The notes under the pieces are model-generated. The model was given only the letters and a program-made list of their open reading frames with translations. It made no database searches and had not been told where the DNA came from. The translations under genes and the position numbers were made by a program. From assembly GCA_956465555.1 (NCBI GenBank), contig OY101118.1, positions 2,191,751 through 2,255,750 of the forward strand: a stretch of DNA of 64,000 nucleotides, read 5' to 3'. How positions within the stretch are numbered: position 1 is the first letter of the stretch; the number at the start of each line of letters is the position of its first letter. The stretch is from Nitzschia sp. pyKryTriq1 (lineage: Eukaryota; Bacillariophyta; Bacillariophyceae; Bacillariales; Bacillariaceae). This document shows positions 40,682-50,838 of this stretch, one piece after another.

Positions 40682-42691
40682 ATGACGTTGAAGGTCTTGA
40701 CGGTCGGCGATGGGGATTTGACACTATCATTGGCCTTGGCGAGGGCGTATGGCGACAAACATGTTGCAGTGACTGCCTCCGTCTTGGATTCAAAGGAAGC
40801 CTTGCTGTCAGCATTCCCTAGTGCTCCACTGGCCGAACTAGAACGACTGCACGTCCCTATATTGTTTAGAACCGATGCCACTCAGCTCCATCGAAACTAT
40901 GTTCGAGATCACTGGGATCTGGTATTGTTCCATCACCCTCATCTAGGTCTGGCATCTCTAGGTCAAGATGAGGCAAAACACGCGATTCGTCACCACCAAC
41001 TTATATGCCACTATCTACATTCGGCCACGCAAGTTTCCAAATGTGTTCACATTTGTTTATGTGGGACGCAACGGGAAGCGTGGCGTTTGGATGAAGCAGC
41101 CGAACGGCAAAACTTGACGATGGTGCGAGAAATTGCTACTGCGGCGCCCTTTTCCAAAATATGGACTGACGAGGAACTTGTTCCCAACAACTCAAACTCG
41201 GATTATGCTGCACCTCGACGGTATCGCAATGGGAAACTGGGAAGTCGCCACTTTTTAGGAAAGTATGGATATCGACATCGCCGTACGGCTGGAGAACAAT
41301 ACCATGGAGGGTCATCGGACATGAATGTCGCGGGGTCAATGCATTACGTGTTTTCTTCCGGATCAACAGAGACTATCAGGAATACACGATCACGCGATGG
41401 GAATGGGTCATCAGTTACTACCTGTTCCGTTTGTGGGGCCACGTTTTCCTCTCAGAAGGAGTTGGACGATCATTTGAAAGCACCAGCAGTCCCACAATTG
41501 GCTGAATTAAGCAACTCCGTCGCGTCGAGCTCAGAAACAGAGAAAGGAAAGGAGTCAGCATCAGCACTGAACCCAGAAAAGGACATCACAGAGCCTCCAA
41601 TAGCAGCTGCAAAATCCACTCAAGCTTCTGCGCCCAATAATTTCAAGAACTATGAGCTGGAAGTCAATGAGCCTCACGACGGAAAACGTCTACGGTCTTT
41701 CTTACAGCACAACACCACCATGTCCAAACGTCAAGCAGAAGTAGCGATTCAAAATGGAGCCGTGCTCGTTGATGAAATCCAAGCTTTGGACTCGAGTCGA
41801 ATATTGAAGCCTGGAATGGTCGTCACTGTCCTATCGACTGATATTGGGGACGAGACAAGTTCGAGCTCCAGTCTGAACAAAACTACTACTATCGATGTTT
41901 CTTTCCGTCAGGAACCTTTCTTGGTAGTGGAGAAACCATCTGGCATGCGAACCAAGGGAGCCATTCCAGGAGCATTAGAATATGTTGTTTCGCAACAGGA
42001 AGGAATGTCGTATGAAAGCCTTTCGAAGTTGGATACTTCTTGTCCCGGTTTGTGTGTCATGATGTCGCAAGCTTATCTGAAACAACAATCAGAACCTATC
42101 ACCATTCAGCACTCCCTATTAGTTTTGGTTCATGGCCACGTCCCGGACGATTGGTTCCCACAACACCAACTTTCCATGACTCTCCAACGCAAGTGGAAGC
42201 AAAAGAAGCGAAAGTATAACCCTGAAGAGGAAGCTGCTGATAACGTCTGGCCGCCTGACACTTCAACGATCACGATTGTTCCATTGGAGCGAACCGACAA
42301 TGATACCTCATCGGGTGACACTGCATCTGGTGCGACATCCACATGCCTTTCGACCATTTGTATTCAAACAGACCATCCCTCGGCCGCCAGTATCTGCCAG
42401 TGGATGCGCCAGCTAGGTTTTCCTGTAGTCGGCGACATGAATTGCCGCAGAGAGTATCTACACTTGAAAAGATCTATTCGCAATCGCATCAAGAACAAGC
42501 TATGCATTGTCTGCCACCAAGTACAGTGGCATGCTGATGATTCTTCTCCCGGTAGAGGACCTGTAAAAGTACCTCTATCGGACCCCGGTATCCCAGATAA
42601 GTTGTCTGCAAAGTACTGGGAAGAAAATTTTGGCGCAGCCGATCCAGAAGCAGCAAGCCAAGAGTCGTCGACAGGAAGCTTAGTGGACTAG
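40682..42691 (+). CDS. BMT5-like rRNA methyltransferase fused to an S4/RluA-like pseudouridine synthase module
   Basis: 669 residues, single exon. Residues 1-205 match the BMT5/DUF2431 Rossmann methyltransferase family (yeast Bmt5 makes m3U in 25S rRNA): VLTVGDGDLTLSLALARAYG (SAM loop), VTASVLDSKEALLSAFPSAP, VLFHHPHLGLAS, and the end block RRYRNGKLGSRHFLGKYGYR. Residues 248-264 have CSVCGATFSSQKELDDH, which is C2H2-like but with only one clear His. Residues of about 322-390 look like an S4 RNA-binding domain (KRLRSFLQHNTTMSKRQAEV, AIQNGAVLVDE, LKPGMVVTV). Residues of about 405-640 resemble RluA pseudouridine synthase (PFLVVEKPSGM; SKLDTSCPGLCVMM in place of RLDxxTSGL; HPSAASICQWMRQLGFPVVG). 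The Asp of the RLD box is kept but Thr-Ser is changed, so activity is uncertain. Confidence 0.85.
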   Translation: MTLKVLTVGDGDLTLSLALARAYGDKHVAVTASVLDSKEALLSAFPSAPLAELERLHVPILFRTDATQLHRNYVRDHWDLVLFHHPHLGLASLGQDEAKHAIRHHQLICHYLHSATQVSKCVHICLCGTQREAWRLDEAAERQNLTMVREIATAAPFSKIWTDEELVPNNSNSDYAAPRRYRNGKLGSRHFLGKYGYRHRRTAGEQYHGGSSDMNVAGSMHYVFSSGSTETIRNTRSRDGNGSSVTTCSVCGATFSSQKELDDHLKAPAVPQLAELSNSVASSSETEKGKESASALNPEKDITEPPIAAAKSTQASAPNNFKNYELEVNEPHDGKRLRSFLQHNTTMSKRQAEVAIQNGAVLVDEIQALDSSRILKPGMVVTVLSTDIGDETSSSSSLNKTTTIDVSFRQEPFLVVEKPSGMRTKGAIPGALEYVVSQQEGMSYESLSKLDTSCPGLCVMMSQAYLKQQSEPITIQHSLLVLVHGHVPDDWFPQHQLSMTLQRKWKQKKRKYNPEEEAADNVWPPDTSTITIVPLERTDNDTSSGDTASGATSTCLSTICIQTDHPSAASICQWMRQLGFPVVGDMNCRREYLHLKRSIRNRIKNKLCIVCHQVQWHADDSSPGRGPVKVPLSDPGIPDKLSAKYWEENFGAADPEAASQESSTGSLVD

Positions 42692-42823
42692 CCTACATTA
42701 TGATGTTCCTAAAAGAGACACGGACTTCTCCTCTCTCTATACCTATGACGCACTAACACCCCGAATTCCAAAATGGCGATACACGAACATACATTCTACG
42801 GTACCTAGTCTAGTCTAGTCCAA

Positions 42824-43371
42824 TCATGATGAAGACGACACCGCACCCTTTTTCACTCCCTTGGATGCCGCGCTGGTGTTCGTGGAGGCTGCTACGCTGA
42901 TCCCGTGTTGACGTTTCAGTTGTTCCAACTCGTTTTTGAGCTGCTCATTCTCTCGTTTCAACCCTTCGACATCAACGTTAGCGGGAGCCCCAATGTACCG
43001 TTTGATGTATTCCACCGCGTGCTGTGGCCGGTCTGGCTCCTCATACAGTCCCACCAACACCTTGGTCAAGGCATCCAACACTCCCGCATGCTCCAGGTAC
43101 CGTCGGAATTCTTCTTTTTTCGAGTAATCCGAATTGCTATTGTTGATGTTGTTGGCGCTGTTGTTGCTAGCACTTGACATGTTATCTTTTGCAGAGCTAT
43201 TATTGGGTTGTTGCTGAAACAATATTATTTGAATGTCAAAGGTTTTGGGATAAATAATAATAATGTTAGAAACAACTATCTCCGAAAAATGAGGGGGCGT
43301 TTGTCACACGTGGGTTCGTAGTATGTTACAGTAAGCTCGCTCACCTGTGCGTATGTTGTCATTCGGCTCAT
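42824..43371 (-). CDS. MYCBP: c-Myc-binding protein (MYCBP/AMY-1) homologue
   Basis: Two exons. Exon 1 is only 27 nt (43345-43371, MSRMTTYAQ) with a GTGAGC donor; exon 2 is 42824-43213, preceded by TTGTTTCAG. The 131-nt intron is in phase 0 and the product is 138 residues. The frame continues upstream of exon 2 only through the splice site and has no ATG, which supports the small first exon. The family core is YSKKEEFRRYLEHAGVLDAL, then TKVLVGLYEEPDRPQHAVEY and IKRYIGAP, followed by a coiled coil (GLKRENEQLKNELEQLKRQH), as in human MYCBP. Family members occur at cilia and A-kinase anchoring sites in animals; its role in an organism with few or no flagella is open. The Asn/Ser N-terminus and Ser tail are low complexity. 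Confidence 0.9.
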
Positions 43372-44066
43372 GATATAATAGGCAAAACTAAGTAGTCTAG
43401 GTCTTCAGCAAGGATAGGATCTCTAGAGTCTAGAGAGGAGGTACGAGTTTGGTCTTTCGAGGACTATGAGGTGAATGGTTTCCGGTACCGCTACTTGTAC
43501 TTGTGCGCATGGACAGATGTACCGGTACCAGGTACCGGTACGGTAGGTAAGAGGCAGGCGAGAGGAGAAAGCAGAGGGTCTGACGAAGATTTTTTGCGGC
43601 CCGTTGGTTGTTTGAACGGCGACAGTGAGCGCGGGCAGAGCCACCCTCACTCATCATCAAAAAATACCGACGGCGCGCAAGAAGTCAGTCTCTGCCTTCG
43701 CGCGAGTCGCGCACCGGCATTCGGATTCTATCAGGTATGTTAGGACTTTAACGCTACTAGCTACTCTCTACTACTAGTAGAGAGTAGTCTCTCTACTATA
43801 CTCTCTACTCTCTTTTCGCTATCTTCTTACTTCTTATCTGTTTTCACTTTTCACATTTATTTTTTACTGTACTGTACTGTACTGTTCTGGTACATTACTC
43901 CTTGACCCACTCGTCTATTGCAGCCCCACCCTACCGGTACCGGTATCGCACAAGCGACGAGATCTTGCTTTCTGTCTGTCTTTGCATGCGTTGGAAATGG
44001 GGGCCTGTTGTCGTCGGAAAGATCCTCTACATTCAAGGCTTGCTGCAGCGGAATAGAACCACAACA
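43372..44066. promoter_or_regulatory. Divergent intergenic region with hairpins
   Basis: 695 bases between divergent genes. Contains TGTACCGGTACCAGGTACCG at about 43518-43540, a clean CTACTCTCTAC...GTAGAGAGTAG hairpin at about 43760-43790, and CTGTACTGTACTGTACTG at about 43868. Confidence 0.5.
43760..43815. repeat. CTACTCTCTAC / GTAGAGAGTAG hairpin
   Basis: A near-perfect inverted repeat with a TACTA centre, followed by CTCTCTACTATACTCTCTAC. Same type as at 3861 and 37665. Confidence 0.65.
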
Positions 44067-45557
44067 ATGGCCTTGTATTTTCCACAACCTCCTCCTGCCA
44101 AAAAGAACGACCCTTCGTTAGTCCTCCAGCCACAGCCGACGTTCGAAGAGGTTTGCCAGCAAGCAGTAGCTGCACAAGTGCCGCTGATATTGACACGGGA
44201 TGTGACCTTGTCGGAGACGATCCGATTACGAAACCAGCAGATATTACACATCCAAGGAGCTAATACTGACCCCGCCGCCGAAGACAAACGGGTCAAAATT
44301 AGAGGAGATCTACACTCGTTATTTCTGTTGAACAATAAAAGCCGACTAATTCTGGAACATGTGGATCTGGATCACACGTTACAAACCGACAATCACAAAG
44401 AGGTGGGGGCAGCCATCAACTTGCGATACAAGGGAAGTGTGTCCATCGCTCACTCCACAATGACGTCAGCGTCTGGATTTTGCGTTTGGGCCGTGCAAAA
44501 GAGTAGCATCAATTTGAAGCACTGCCGCTTGATAGCCACCACGAGATCGGCCATGGTATGCTTTGGGCAAGCGGAGGGTCAACTGCACCAGTGTCGTATC
44601 GATCAAGCGGGAGTTCACGGGGTCTGTGCCAGAGGTGCCTGTCGGATCGAGCTCTCTGCCTGTGAGATCACGGAAAGTGCGGCCCGAGCTATCTATGCAT
44701 ACGCCAATGCATCCATTCGACTAGGGCACTGTCGTATTTCGGGGACGTTACACCCAGAAAAGGCCGCGATCGAGGTCTCCTCAATGGGATGCGGAGACGA
44801 GACGTCCTCGTCGTTGATAATACGAGACTGCGAGGTGAGGGACAATCGGGGGGTTGGAATTCGACTACGGGGAGCCGTATCCTATGATGTGCAAGGGGAA
44901 AATGTGCTGGACCTAAATGATAATGGTGACTGGGATATCCTAGAACATCTGCAAGATGAAGATGAAGACTCGGCGGGCGTTTCCAATATAAAAGGAGGAT
45001 TGCCTCTTCTGCGCCGAGACGCAGCCGGTTCTTCTTTTCGCAGGGGGGATTGGTGGTGTACCAGCTGCTACAAGATCAACCCAGCTAGTACCGGAAGATC
45101 TAATGACGATGAGATCTGTAGCAACTGCACCACACAGAAGTCTCGAGGTGGACATTTGTTGACCATGGATGAGATACGCCAATGCAATCAGGGAGTCGAT
45201 ATTCGCAAAGACTTTTTATTATTGAACAATGATTCCAGGACAAAGTTGTATGCCACAAGAACCAACCCCGGCGAGTCTTCAACAGCATACGGTGCAGTGT
45301 GGCAATTTGACGGCGATGACGAAAAGGGCTGGCTTACGTACGACCGCGAAAGTTCTCGACTTCTTGAGGATGCGTATCATCGGATGACTCGCACTTGCGC
45401 CACTACAGCAACGTCCACGAACGATGCCGATTGTATCTTGTCACTATCCGGAGGGAGGTATCGGGTGAACTTGGGGACCATGGAGCAGATAAACACGGAG
45501 ACTCAATTCTTACGCCTCGTACGGAGGCGAATCATGAACGATGGCAGGGGTAAATGA
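44067..45557 (+). CDS. Beta-helix protein with RanBP2 zinc finger and WWE domain
   Basis: 496 residues from the ATG at 44067 (context ACAACAATGG); an open stretch upstream to 43902 has no family likeness. Residues of about 45-285 form a right-handed parallel beta-helix of the pectate-lyase-like type: repeated short turns such as SSINLKHCRLIATTRSAMVC, GQLHQCRIDQAGVHGVCARG, RIELSACEITESAARAIYAY and LIIRDCEVRDNRGVGIRLRG. Residues 329-354 are a RanBP2-type zinc finger (WWCTSCYKIN ... ICSNC, Cys 331, 334, 351, 354). Residues of about 408-490 are a WWE domain (VWQFDGDDEKGWLTYDRESS, then RLLEDAYHRM, and GGRYRVNLGTMEQINTETQF ending LVRRR). WWE domains bind poly-ADP-ribose units and often sit in ubiquitin ligases; no RING or PARP domain is present here. 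Role unknown. Confidence 0.85.
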   Translation: MALYFPQPPPAKKNDPSLVLQPQPTFEEVCQQAVAAQVPLILTRDVTLSETIRLRNQQILHIQGANTDPAAEDKRVKIRGDLHSLFLLNNKSRLILEHVDLDHTLQTDNHKEVGAAINLRYKGSVSIAHSTMTSASGFCVWAVQKSSINLKHCRLIATTRSAMVCFGQAEGQLHQCRIDQAGVHGVCARGACRIELSACEITESAARAIYAYANASIRLGHCRISGTLHPEKAAIEVSSMGCGDETSSSLIIRDCEVRDNRGVGIRLRGAVSYDVQGENVLDLNDNGDWDILEHLQDEDEDSAGVSNIKGGLPLLRRDAAGSSFRRGDWWCTSCYKINPASTGRSNDDEICSNCTTQKSRGGHLLTMDEIRQCNQGVDIRKDFLLLNNDSRTKLYATRTNPGESSTAYGAVWQFDGDDEKGWLTYDRESSRLLEDAYHRMTRTCATTATSTNDADCILSLSGGRYRVNLGTMEQINTETQFLRLVRRRIMNDGRGK

Positions 45558-46718
45558 CGCCACTAAATTCTCCCTCGAAACGATTTTGCTACTACAACGA
45601 TATATTGTGATTCTGTCAAACTGGGGGGTCGAACTACATAGGAGTAGCTGTACAGAGGGACAAAATAATACCTGAAAATGAAATTTTGAATCATCATCAC
45701 ATCCATTACGCCTAGCCATGGGTCGAGAAATTTGCCTCCACCATGGGCGCTACTAGTAGCTACTAGCTAGAGTATTCACCACGTCGGGTACTATCGGGTA
45801 CTATAGCTACTAGCTAATCGGTACCGGTATGGGTAGTAGTACAGAAAGAACTTTCTGGAAGATAGTAAACAACAAAAAATCTACTCTCTCTAGCTAGTAT
45901 ACTCTAGAGAGCTAGCTCTCTACCATCTTAGTAGAGAGTCGAAAGCAGCGCGACTTATCGTCGACGTTGATCTATTCATCGCAGGCAAACGTTCTTGTTG
46001 CAAGCACACCACCCCTCCTCCTCTTTCTTTCTTTCATTGGTATTTGGAATTTCCTGTACGAGTAGTCCACGAATACTACCGGTACGTACTCATTCCGGTA
46101 GGCGACATGCGATCGATGGATGGACGGAATGGAACAATCATCATCTCAAGTCCCAGCCACGCACACCATCTGCCTTCAAGTGCGTACTTGCACTTTGTCA
46201 AGAACCGCTGACACCTGCCCAATCTACCAAAATATATGCCCCCACTCACTCGGGTACCGGTCGAGAACTAACTCACGATATCGAAAACTGGTAGAAGCTT
46301 CCGTCTGTTTCGCCTTCTTAGATCATTCTACATACCGGTACTCGTCCGCCATTCTTACACACCACGTCAGGAGGTGGTCGAAAATCACTTCGATGAACGT
46401 TAAATAATGTCGGAAGATAGCGCTTTCCGTGGAATCAGTGTCGTTAAGTACTTACTTTGGATTCTGCCTGCCACGCACGGCGGATGCAATTTATTTTTTT
46501 CGGTGTTGGCTAGATAGCTGTTCTATTATCTTTTCACAACGCCTCATCCTTCGAGAAAGTGCAGATCTGATCTGCTTGCAGAAATCTCTGCTGATGGTTC
46601 TTCTCTCCAGCCGCCTGAGTAGCAGCCCAAATGGCCGTCATCATAATTGATAACAACCAAGTTCTTCTTGACTGTGCATCGAATCTGATTTCGACACTAC
46701 GCACATGGTTGCTCACGC
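45558..46718. other. Intergenic region
   Basis: 1.16 kb, no supported gene. Hairpin-type sequence CTCTCTAGCTAGTATACTCT and AGAGAGCTAGCTCTCTAC near 45885-45925; TACCGGTAC words near 45820, 46078, 46256 and 46335. Confidence 0.45.
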
Positions 46719-47438
46719 ATGATTCGTTTACGAGATGAGAGAAGACTGCTGATAGACGACCCCGGCGATATTTCTTCTTTCCGATTTGAGACTCAAATCA
46801 TGGACAGCTACAGCAATGGGAAAGCGAAACAGAACATCCCGGTCGCGAAAGGCTTCGATTTTGCTCATTTCATTGCAAAAGAAGTCCCAGGAGTTTTTAC
46901 AAACGATTGGTGTGCTCATTCATCGTCGGAAGATGCTCTTTTTTCGCGTTCAAAGAAGGCTTGCGATCAAGTTGTTTCTGAATCGGAGGACGAAGCACAG
47001 CCTCGGTTGATGCCCTTTATCGGTTTCTCGTCGCCACGGGACTGCCCTGCTACTCGCGCACTAGAGCTTGCTTTCAAGTTAGACCATGCTAGAAGAGCGG
47101 GAATGGCTTTCGCCAAACTTCCTCCCAAGAAAATGATACAACGAAATAGTCTGAAGCGGAGCAGATCGTCCCTCAGTTCGTTCAATGTTGCAGACCTCAT
47201 CGAAGCTACCCAACCGGTGGAAGATTCCATCAACTTTCCATCGATAGATTGGCAGTTTGATGAAGGTGAAGATGGCGATGACGAGGCTGAAGGAGCGATT
47301 TCTAACTTGCAATCTCCTTCTCCTGTTGTAGCCGATGACGAAATGCTCGACCCACCGAGGGCCAAACGACACTGTGGAGGCCTAGTACGTTCGAAACAGG
47401 TTGCGTGCGATCTCTCCCAACTTGAAGGCTTTGGGTGA
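46719..47438 (+). CDS. Unrecognised, probably nuclear protein
   Basis: 239 residues from the ATG at 46719; an ATG at 46800 (MDSYSNGKAK) is an alternative. Visible features are PFIGFSSPRDCPATRALELA followed by FKLDHARRAGMAF, which looks helical; KKMIQRNSLKRSRSSLSSFN, a basic Ser-rich patch that could be a kinase site or nuclear signal; SINFPSIDWQFDEGEDGDDE, acidic; and a C-terminal PPRAKRHCGG. The short words SLKRS(R/K)S and FPxI(D/E)W recur in the protein at 61913, in the opposite order. No known domain. Confidence 0.55.
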   Translation: MIRLRDERRLLIDDPGDISSFRFETQIMDSYSNGKAKQNIPVAKGFDFAHFIAKEVPGVFTNDWCAHSSSEDALFSRSKKACDQVVSESEDEAQPRLMPFIGFSSPRDCPATRALELAFKLDHARRAGMAFAKLPPKKMIQRNSLKRSRSSLSSFNVADLIEATQPVEDSINFPSIDWQFDEGEDGDDEAEGAISNLQSPSPVVADDEMLDPPRAKRHCGGLVRSKQVACDLSQLEGFG

Positions 47439-48908
47439 CCCCCTATAGTACACTATAGTTTCTACATGAGACTTGCGTTGTTGTACAGATAGCGAAACAA
47501 CTTATGTTTCGGTCCGAGAGTCCGTTGCCCAAAATGTGGACGAGAACCTCTCTATGCTCACATTCTTGGACTGGATATCTACTCTGAAATGCTGACCAAC
47601 GATAGATCGGGTTCTCCTTCAAGCAAGGATTTGGTCTCGGTCGCTGCACGTATCTCGTGGTTTAGGGTTAATCGCCATTCTTGTGCCTTGTACAGAGTTT
47701 CTTATCCTTGCTTGCAGAAGAAACGCAGGGATCTGCACGAGAACGAGAACCCCATCTTATGTCACTAATAAGTAGCGGCATCAACCCAACACAGTGGCGC
47801 GTTTATAAACACTACCGGTAGCAAGATAGTAGTGAATAACCCCTGCAGCTTGCCCATGAAGCTTCTGTAGACAGTTAGAGGGTATTATTTACCATGGAAT
47901 ACACGTACGGTGCTCTCAGAGAGTTGGTTGCACTGTGAAACAAGTCCTGCTCCGATGACACTAGTAGTGGAAAAGAAGCCACCGCGAAACCCACAAAATC
48001 TCATGAGATCGGTAAAGAACTTGTTTCCAATTTTCCACTCTACTAGAGTAGAGAGTTTTGGAAAAACGATCCTCTACTAGTAGAGTAGCCCTTGTGATTT
48101 TTCCTATAGTAATCGAGTACTCCGTAGCTATCCAGGCCACGAAGGCTTTCCTTTTGTTGTCCCCAGGCGTGGTCGGCGTTTGATCGTTCAAGAAAGTACA
48201 GAACTAATCGAGGGGTGGTAAAAAAAATCAAATAATTGGAGTACATCATGATGTGCACTCATCCTTTCCTCAGCTCTGACAGGACTGGTGATACTCGGAG
48301 TAGTAGAGTACCTACCGAACTCTACTACACACCTTTCTCCATCTCGAGCGAGGAGAGAGAGCCATTTGTAGTACTACTAGCTACTCGTATAGGAGAGAGT
48401 TGTGGATTCTTGAGAGATACGCAACACGCAACGCCCAACCACCGCAACTCGGCAACCGAACTATGTACTCGTACAGCTTAACACCACCAGTCGTCTACAG
48501 TCTACAGCTCCCTACAGTAACTGGTACTACTAACTGCTGGGTATCGTACCTGTACCAGTACTATGTAGTTTTCGTTACGATGGGTTTGCCTCCATAGGGA
48601 TCCACGTGGAACTATATAACGCGCGACGCGCGAAATTGAGCGAGGAGCCAGGAGCCCCATCAGCCATCAACCAGCACCACCGTTTTCGCAGGTCGCTCGA
48701 AGGGCGGAAGAATTGTTTCTTTCCCATCACTCCAACTCGATATGATGACCATCACCCATCAACCATCATCCAGCCGACGCCCCACACTCTGCATCTTCTT
48801 TCCCAGTCTCCAAGGGAGGCACAGCAACAAGCAACAAAGGAGAGCTTGCAAGGCATCCCTCAAAACTTTATCAAGACCGATATACACATATTCTCTTCTC
48901 GACGCATC
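47439..48908. other. Intergenic region
   Basis: 1.47 kb. The frame that leads into the next gene is open from 48606, but that part is rich in His/Ser/Thr and lies upstream of the clear presequence, so it is taken as leader. Other frames are short. Small TCTACTAGAGTAGAGA-type hairpin at about 48040-48085. Confidence 0.45.
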
Positions 48909-50017
48909 ATGATTGGCTTGCAACTTAACCTAGTAGCCACACTAACTTGTCTGAGCGTGTTCTTCTTCGCAACGTCGCTCACGTCGGCTTTCCTGCAACC
49001 GACAGGGAGGCGACTTTCGGCTCCCTCGGGTCTCGGCGTTGCACAGGATATCGAAAGACCTTCAACTTTCTTGGATGAAAAGGGTGACGATGGTGACTTG
49101 AACGTTCTGTTCTTTGACGATTCCGAAGAAGAGGCATCAGACACTTCCGAATCGCAAAAGGGCGCCGGTCGCCAACGATGGGAAAATCTCAACCCCAAAA
49201 TCAAGCAACGACTGATCGAAAAAGGTCAAGCACGAGCCGTCGCTAACAAGAAAAAGCGAGAACCTGCTCTCGACAAGAAACGGCGTGAGTATCTACTGTC
49301 CATTATTAGAATATTTCAGCAGCATCCTACGTTTTCCGTGATCACACGCTAACATTTTTTGTTCTTGTTTTCAAAGGAATGATGATGCACTATAAACAGC
49401 TCCAGCGAGAAAAGAAGATTGCGTCCAAAATTGAGAGACCACTTGGTTTTGATGAAAGAGCTCCACTCTCTGCCTTCTCCCCAGGTATGGAAGTGACCGG
49501 AGTTGTCATCTCCATGACGAACTTTGGTGTTTACGTTGATGTCGGAACGGAATGTGACGGCCTTCTACATATTTCCCAGATCACACGGGATTTTTTCGTT
49601 GAGCACCCTCGACAAGTCTTCACACCCGGAGATGAAGTTACTGTTAGAGTTCGATCCACTAGTACCGAATTGAAGAAGATGCAGTTGACAATGTTGAATC
49701 TGGACGCGGACGAGATTGAGGATGACGACGACGAGGAAAGAATTCCCCTGAGTGAAATCGAAACAGACGACGAGCTGTGGGGCGTTTTGAAACGAGTCAC
49801 GGACTATGGAGCTTTTGTAGAGGTTGGTGCAGAGGTTGATGGATTTTTGCATTTCATGGATCATCCTTCCTGGGATAACGGAAGCCACCCCTCCGAGTTC
49901 ATGGAACGGGGACAACGGGTGCGAGTTTGGGTTTCAGATGTGGATCGAGAGCAACGGCGCATCAAGCTGACTGGAAATCGGCCAACAGATTTGCCAGGAC
50001 CTCGGGTTGAGTTTTAA
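48909..50017 (+). CDS. Plastid-targeted protein with two S1 RNA-binding domains
   Basis: Exon 1 is 48909-49284 and exon 2 is 49377-50017; the 92-nt intron (GTGAGT...TCAAAG) is in phase 1, giving 338 residues. The ATG at 48909 begins MIGLQLNLVATLTCLSVFFF and reaches LTSA|FLQP, a strong ASAFAP-type plastid presequence. A charged linker (RQRWENLNPKIKQRLIEKGQ) precedes two S1 domains: the first at about residues 152-225 (GMEVTGVVISMTNFGVYVDV, then GTECDGLLHISQI), the second at about 248-325 (DDELWGVLKRVTDYGAFVEV, then GAEVDGFLHF, and GQRVRVWVSDVDREQRRIKL). They are separated by an acidic Asp/Glu stretch. S1 proteins bind single-stranded RNA; in plastids this suggests ribosomal protein S1 or an RNA-stability factor. 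Full-length bS1 has more repeats. Confidence 0.88.
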
Positions 50018-50298
50018 AATGCATATTATTTTGGATAGATCGCAGATCGCTGAACGAACTGAACAATTCTCTCCCGATATCGTCACCTTTTCACACCACT
50101 AGTCACACTCTAAAACACCTGCTACAACTAATATAATCTTCGCAGCAAAGAATTCATAGTAGGAGCGAATTTAAGAATCCCATTAGATGTTTACTTGAGC
50201 AGTCCGTATCAGCGAAACGCTAGCTCGACTGTCCCGGAGCTGCCAGGGCAACAAACTGCTGTTGACCCGTAAGTAAGTCAATCCCTACAACATGACGT
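50018..50298. other. Intergenic region between convergent genes
   Basis: 281 bases holding two 3' ends; nothing else seen. Confidence 0.3.
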
Positions 50299-50838
50299 CT
50301 AATGATGAGGCGATCCGCCGTGCTTTTGGTAGTATTCAGCCAGGGCAATTCGCTCGATTTCTCTGTTGTGTTCAACTTCCGGGCCTGAGATGGGAAATGT
50401 GAGAAAAACGGATCGATGAGGATTCTGTTCCAACTGGCACACATTCGCACACCCCAAAAAGCGACTTACGGGTACGGGATAGGTAGGTAGAAGAGCACAT
50501 GATGACGGAGACACCCAGCATGCTGTGCCAAAGAAGCTTGGCGCTGGATTGGAAAGGGAGGATAGCGAGGATAGCGAAGATAGCGTGAGCAAACAAGGCG
50601 GAGAAATGGACAGTCGGTGCATTTCGCTCGGTGAAAGAAATATCGACTAGTTCGACTCCAGCGATTTTTACACAAAAGAAAGCATTTTGGAGTGCCTCCG
50701 CTTTCCCGGTCTCGTTGTTTCGACTCACCCGTTGTCCTTCACATCGGGATGGTAGTACGCTTGGGCCCGCCTGGCCGTGTTGGCCCAAATTGTGCTGTAG
50801 GTAGCAGGGTTGGTCAATCTTGCGACGATTGCAGACAT
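50299..50838 (-). CDS. Small multi-exon membrane protein, probably mitochondrial (model partly uncertain)
   Basis: Three exons are likely. Exon 1 (50729-50838) reads MSAIVARLTNPATYSTIWAN followed by TARRAQAYYHPDVKDN and ends at a GTGAGT donor. The middle exon ends at 50470 (GTAAGT donor) and in one frame encodes APTVHFSALFAHAIFAILAI then LPFQSSAKLLWHSMLGVSVI, two membrane spans. Exon 3 (50299-50384, after CATCTCAG) joins it in frame as RPEVEHNREIERIALAEYYQ then KHGGSPHH. The acceptor of the middle exon is not settled: no AG gives a phase that fits both the GTGAGT donor and the hydrophobic frame, so the first junction is open. The shape suggests a small inner-membrane subunit, but no family is named. 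Confidence 0.45.

Noticed and set aside
48606-48908. Upstream extension of the S1-domain protein by 101 residues
   Set aside because: It would bury a strong signal sequence and plastid cleavage motif that begin at the ATG at 48909.
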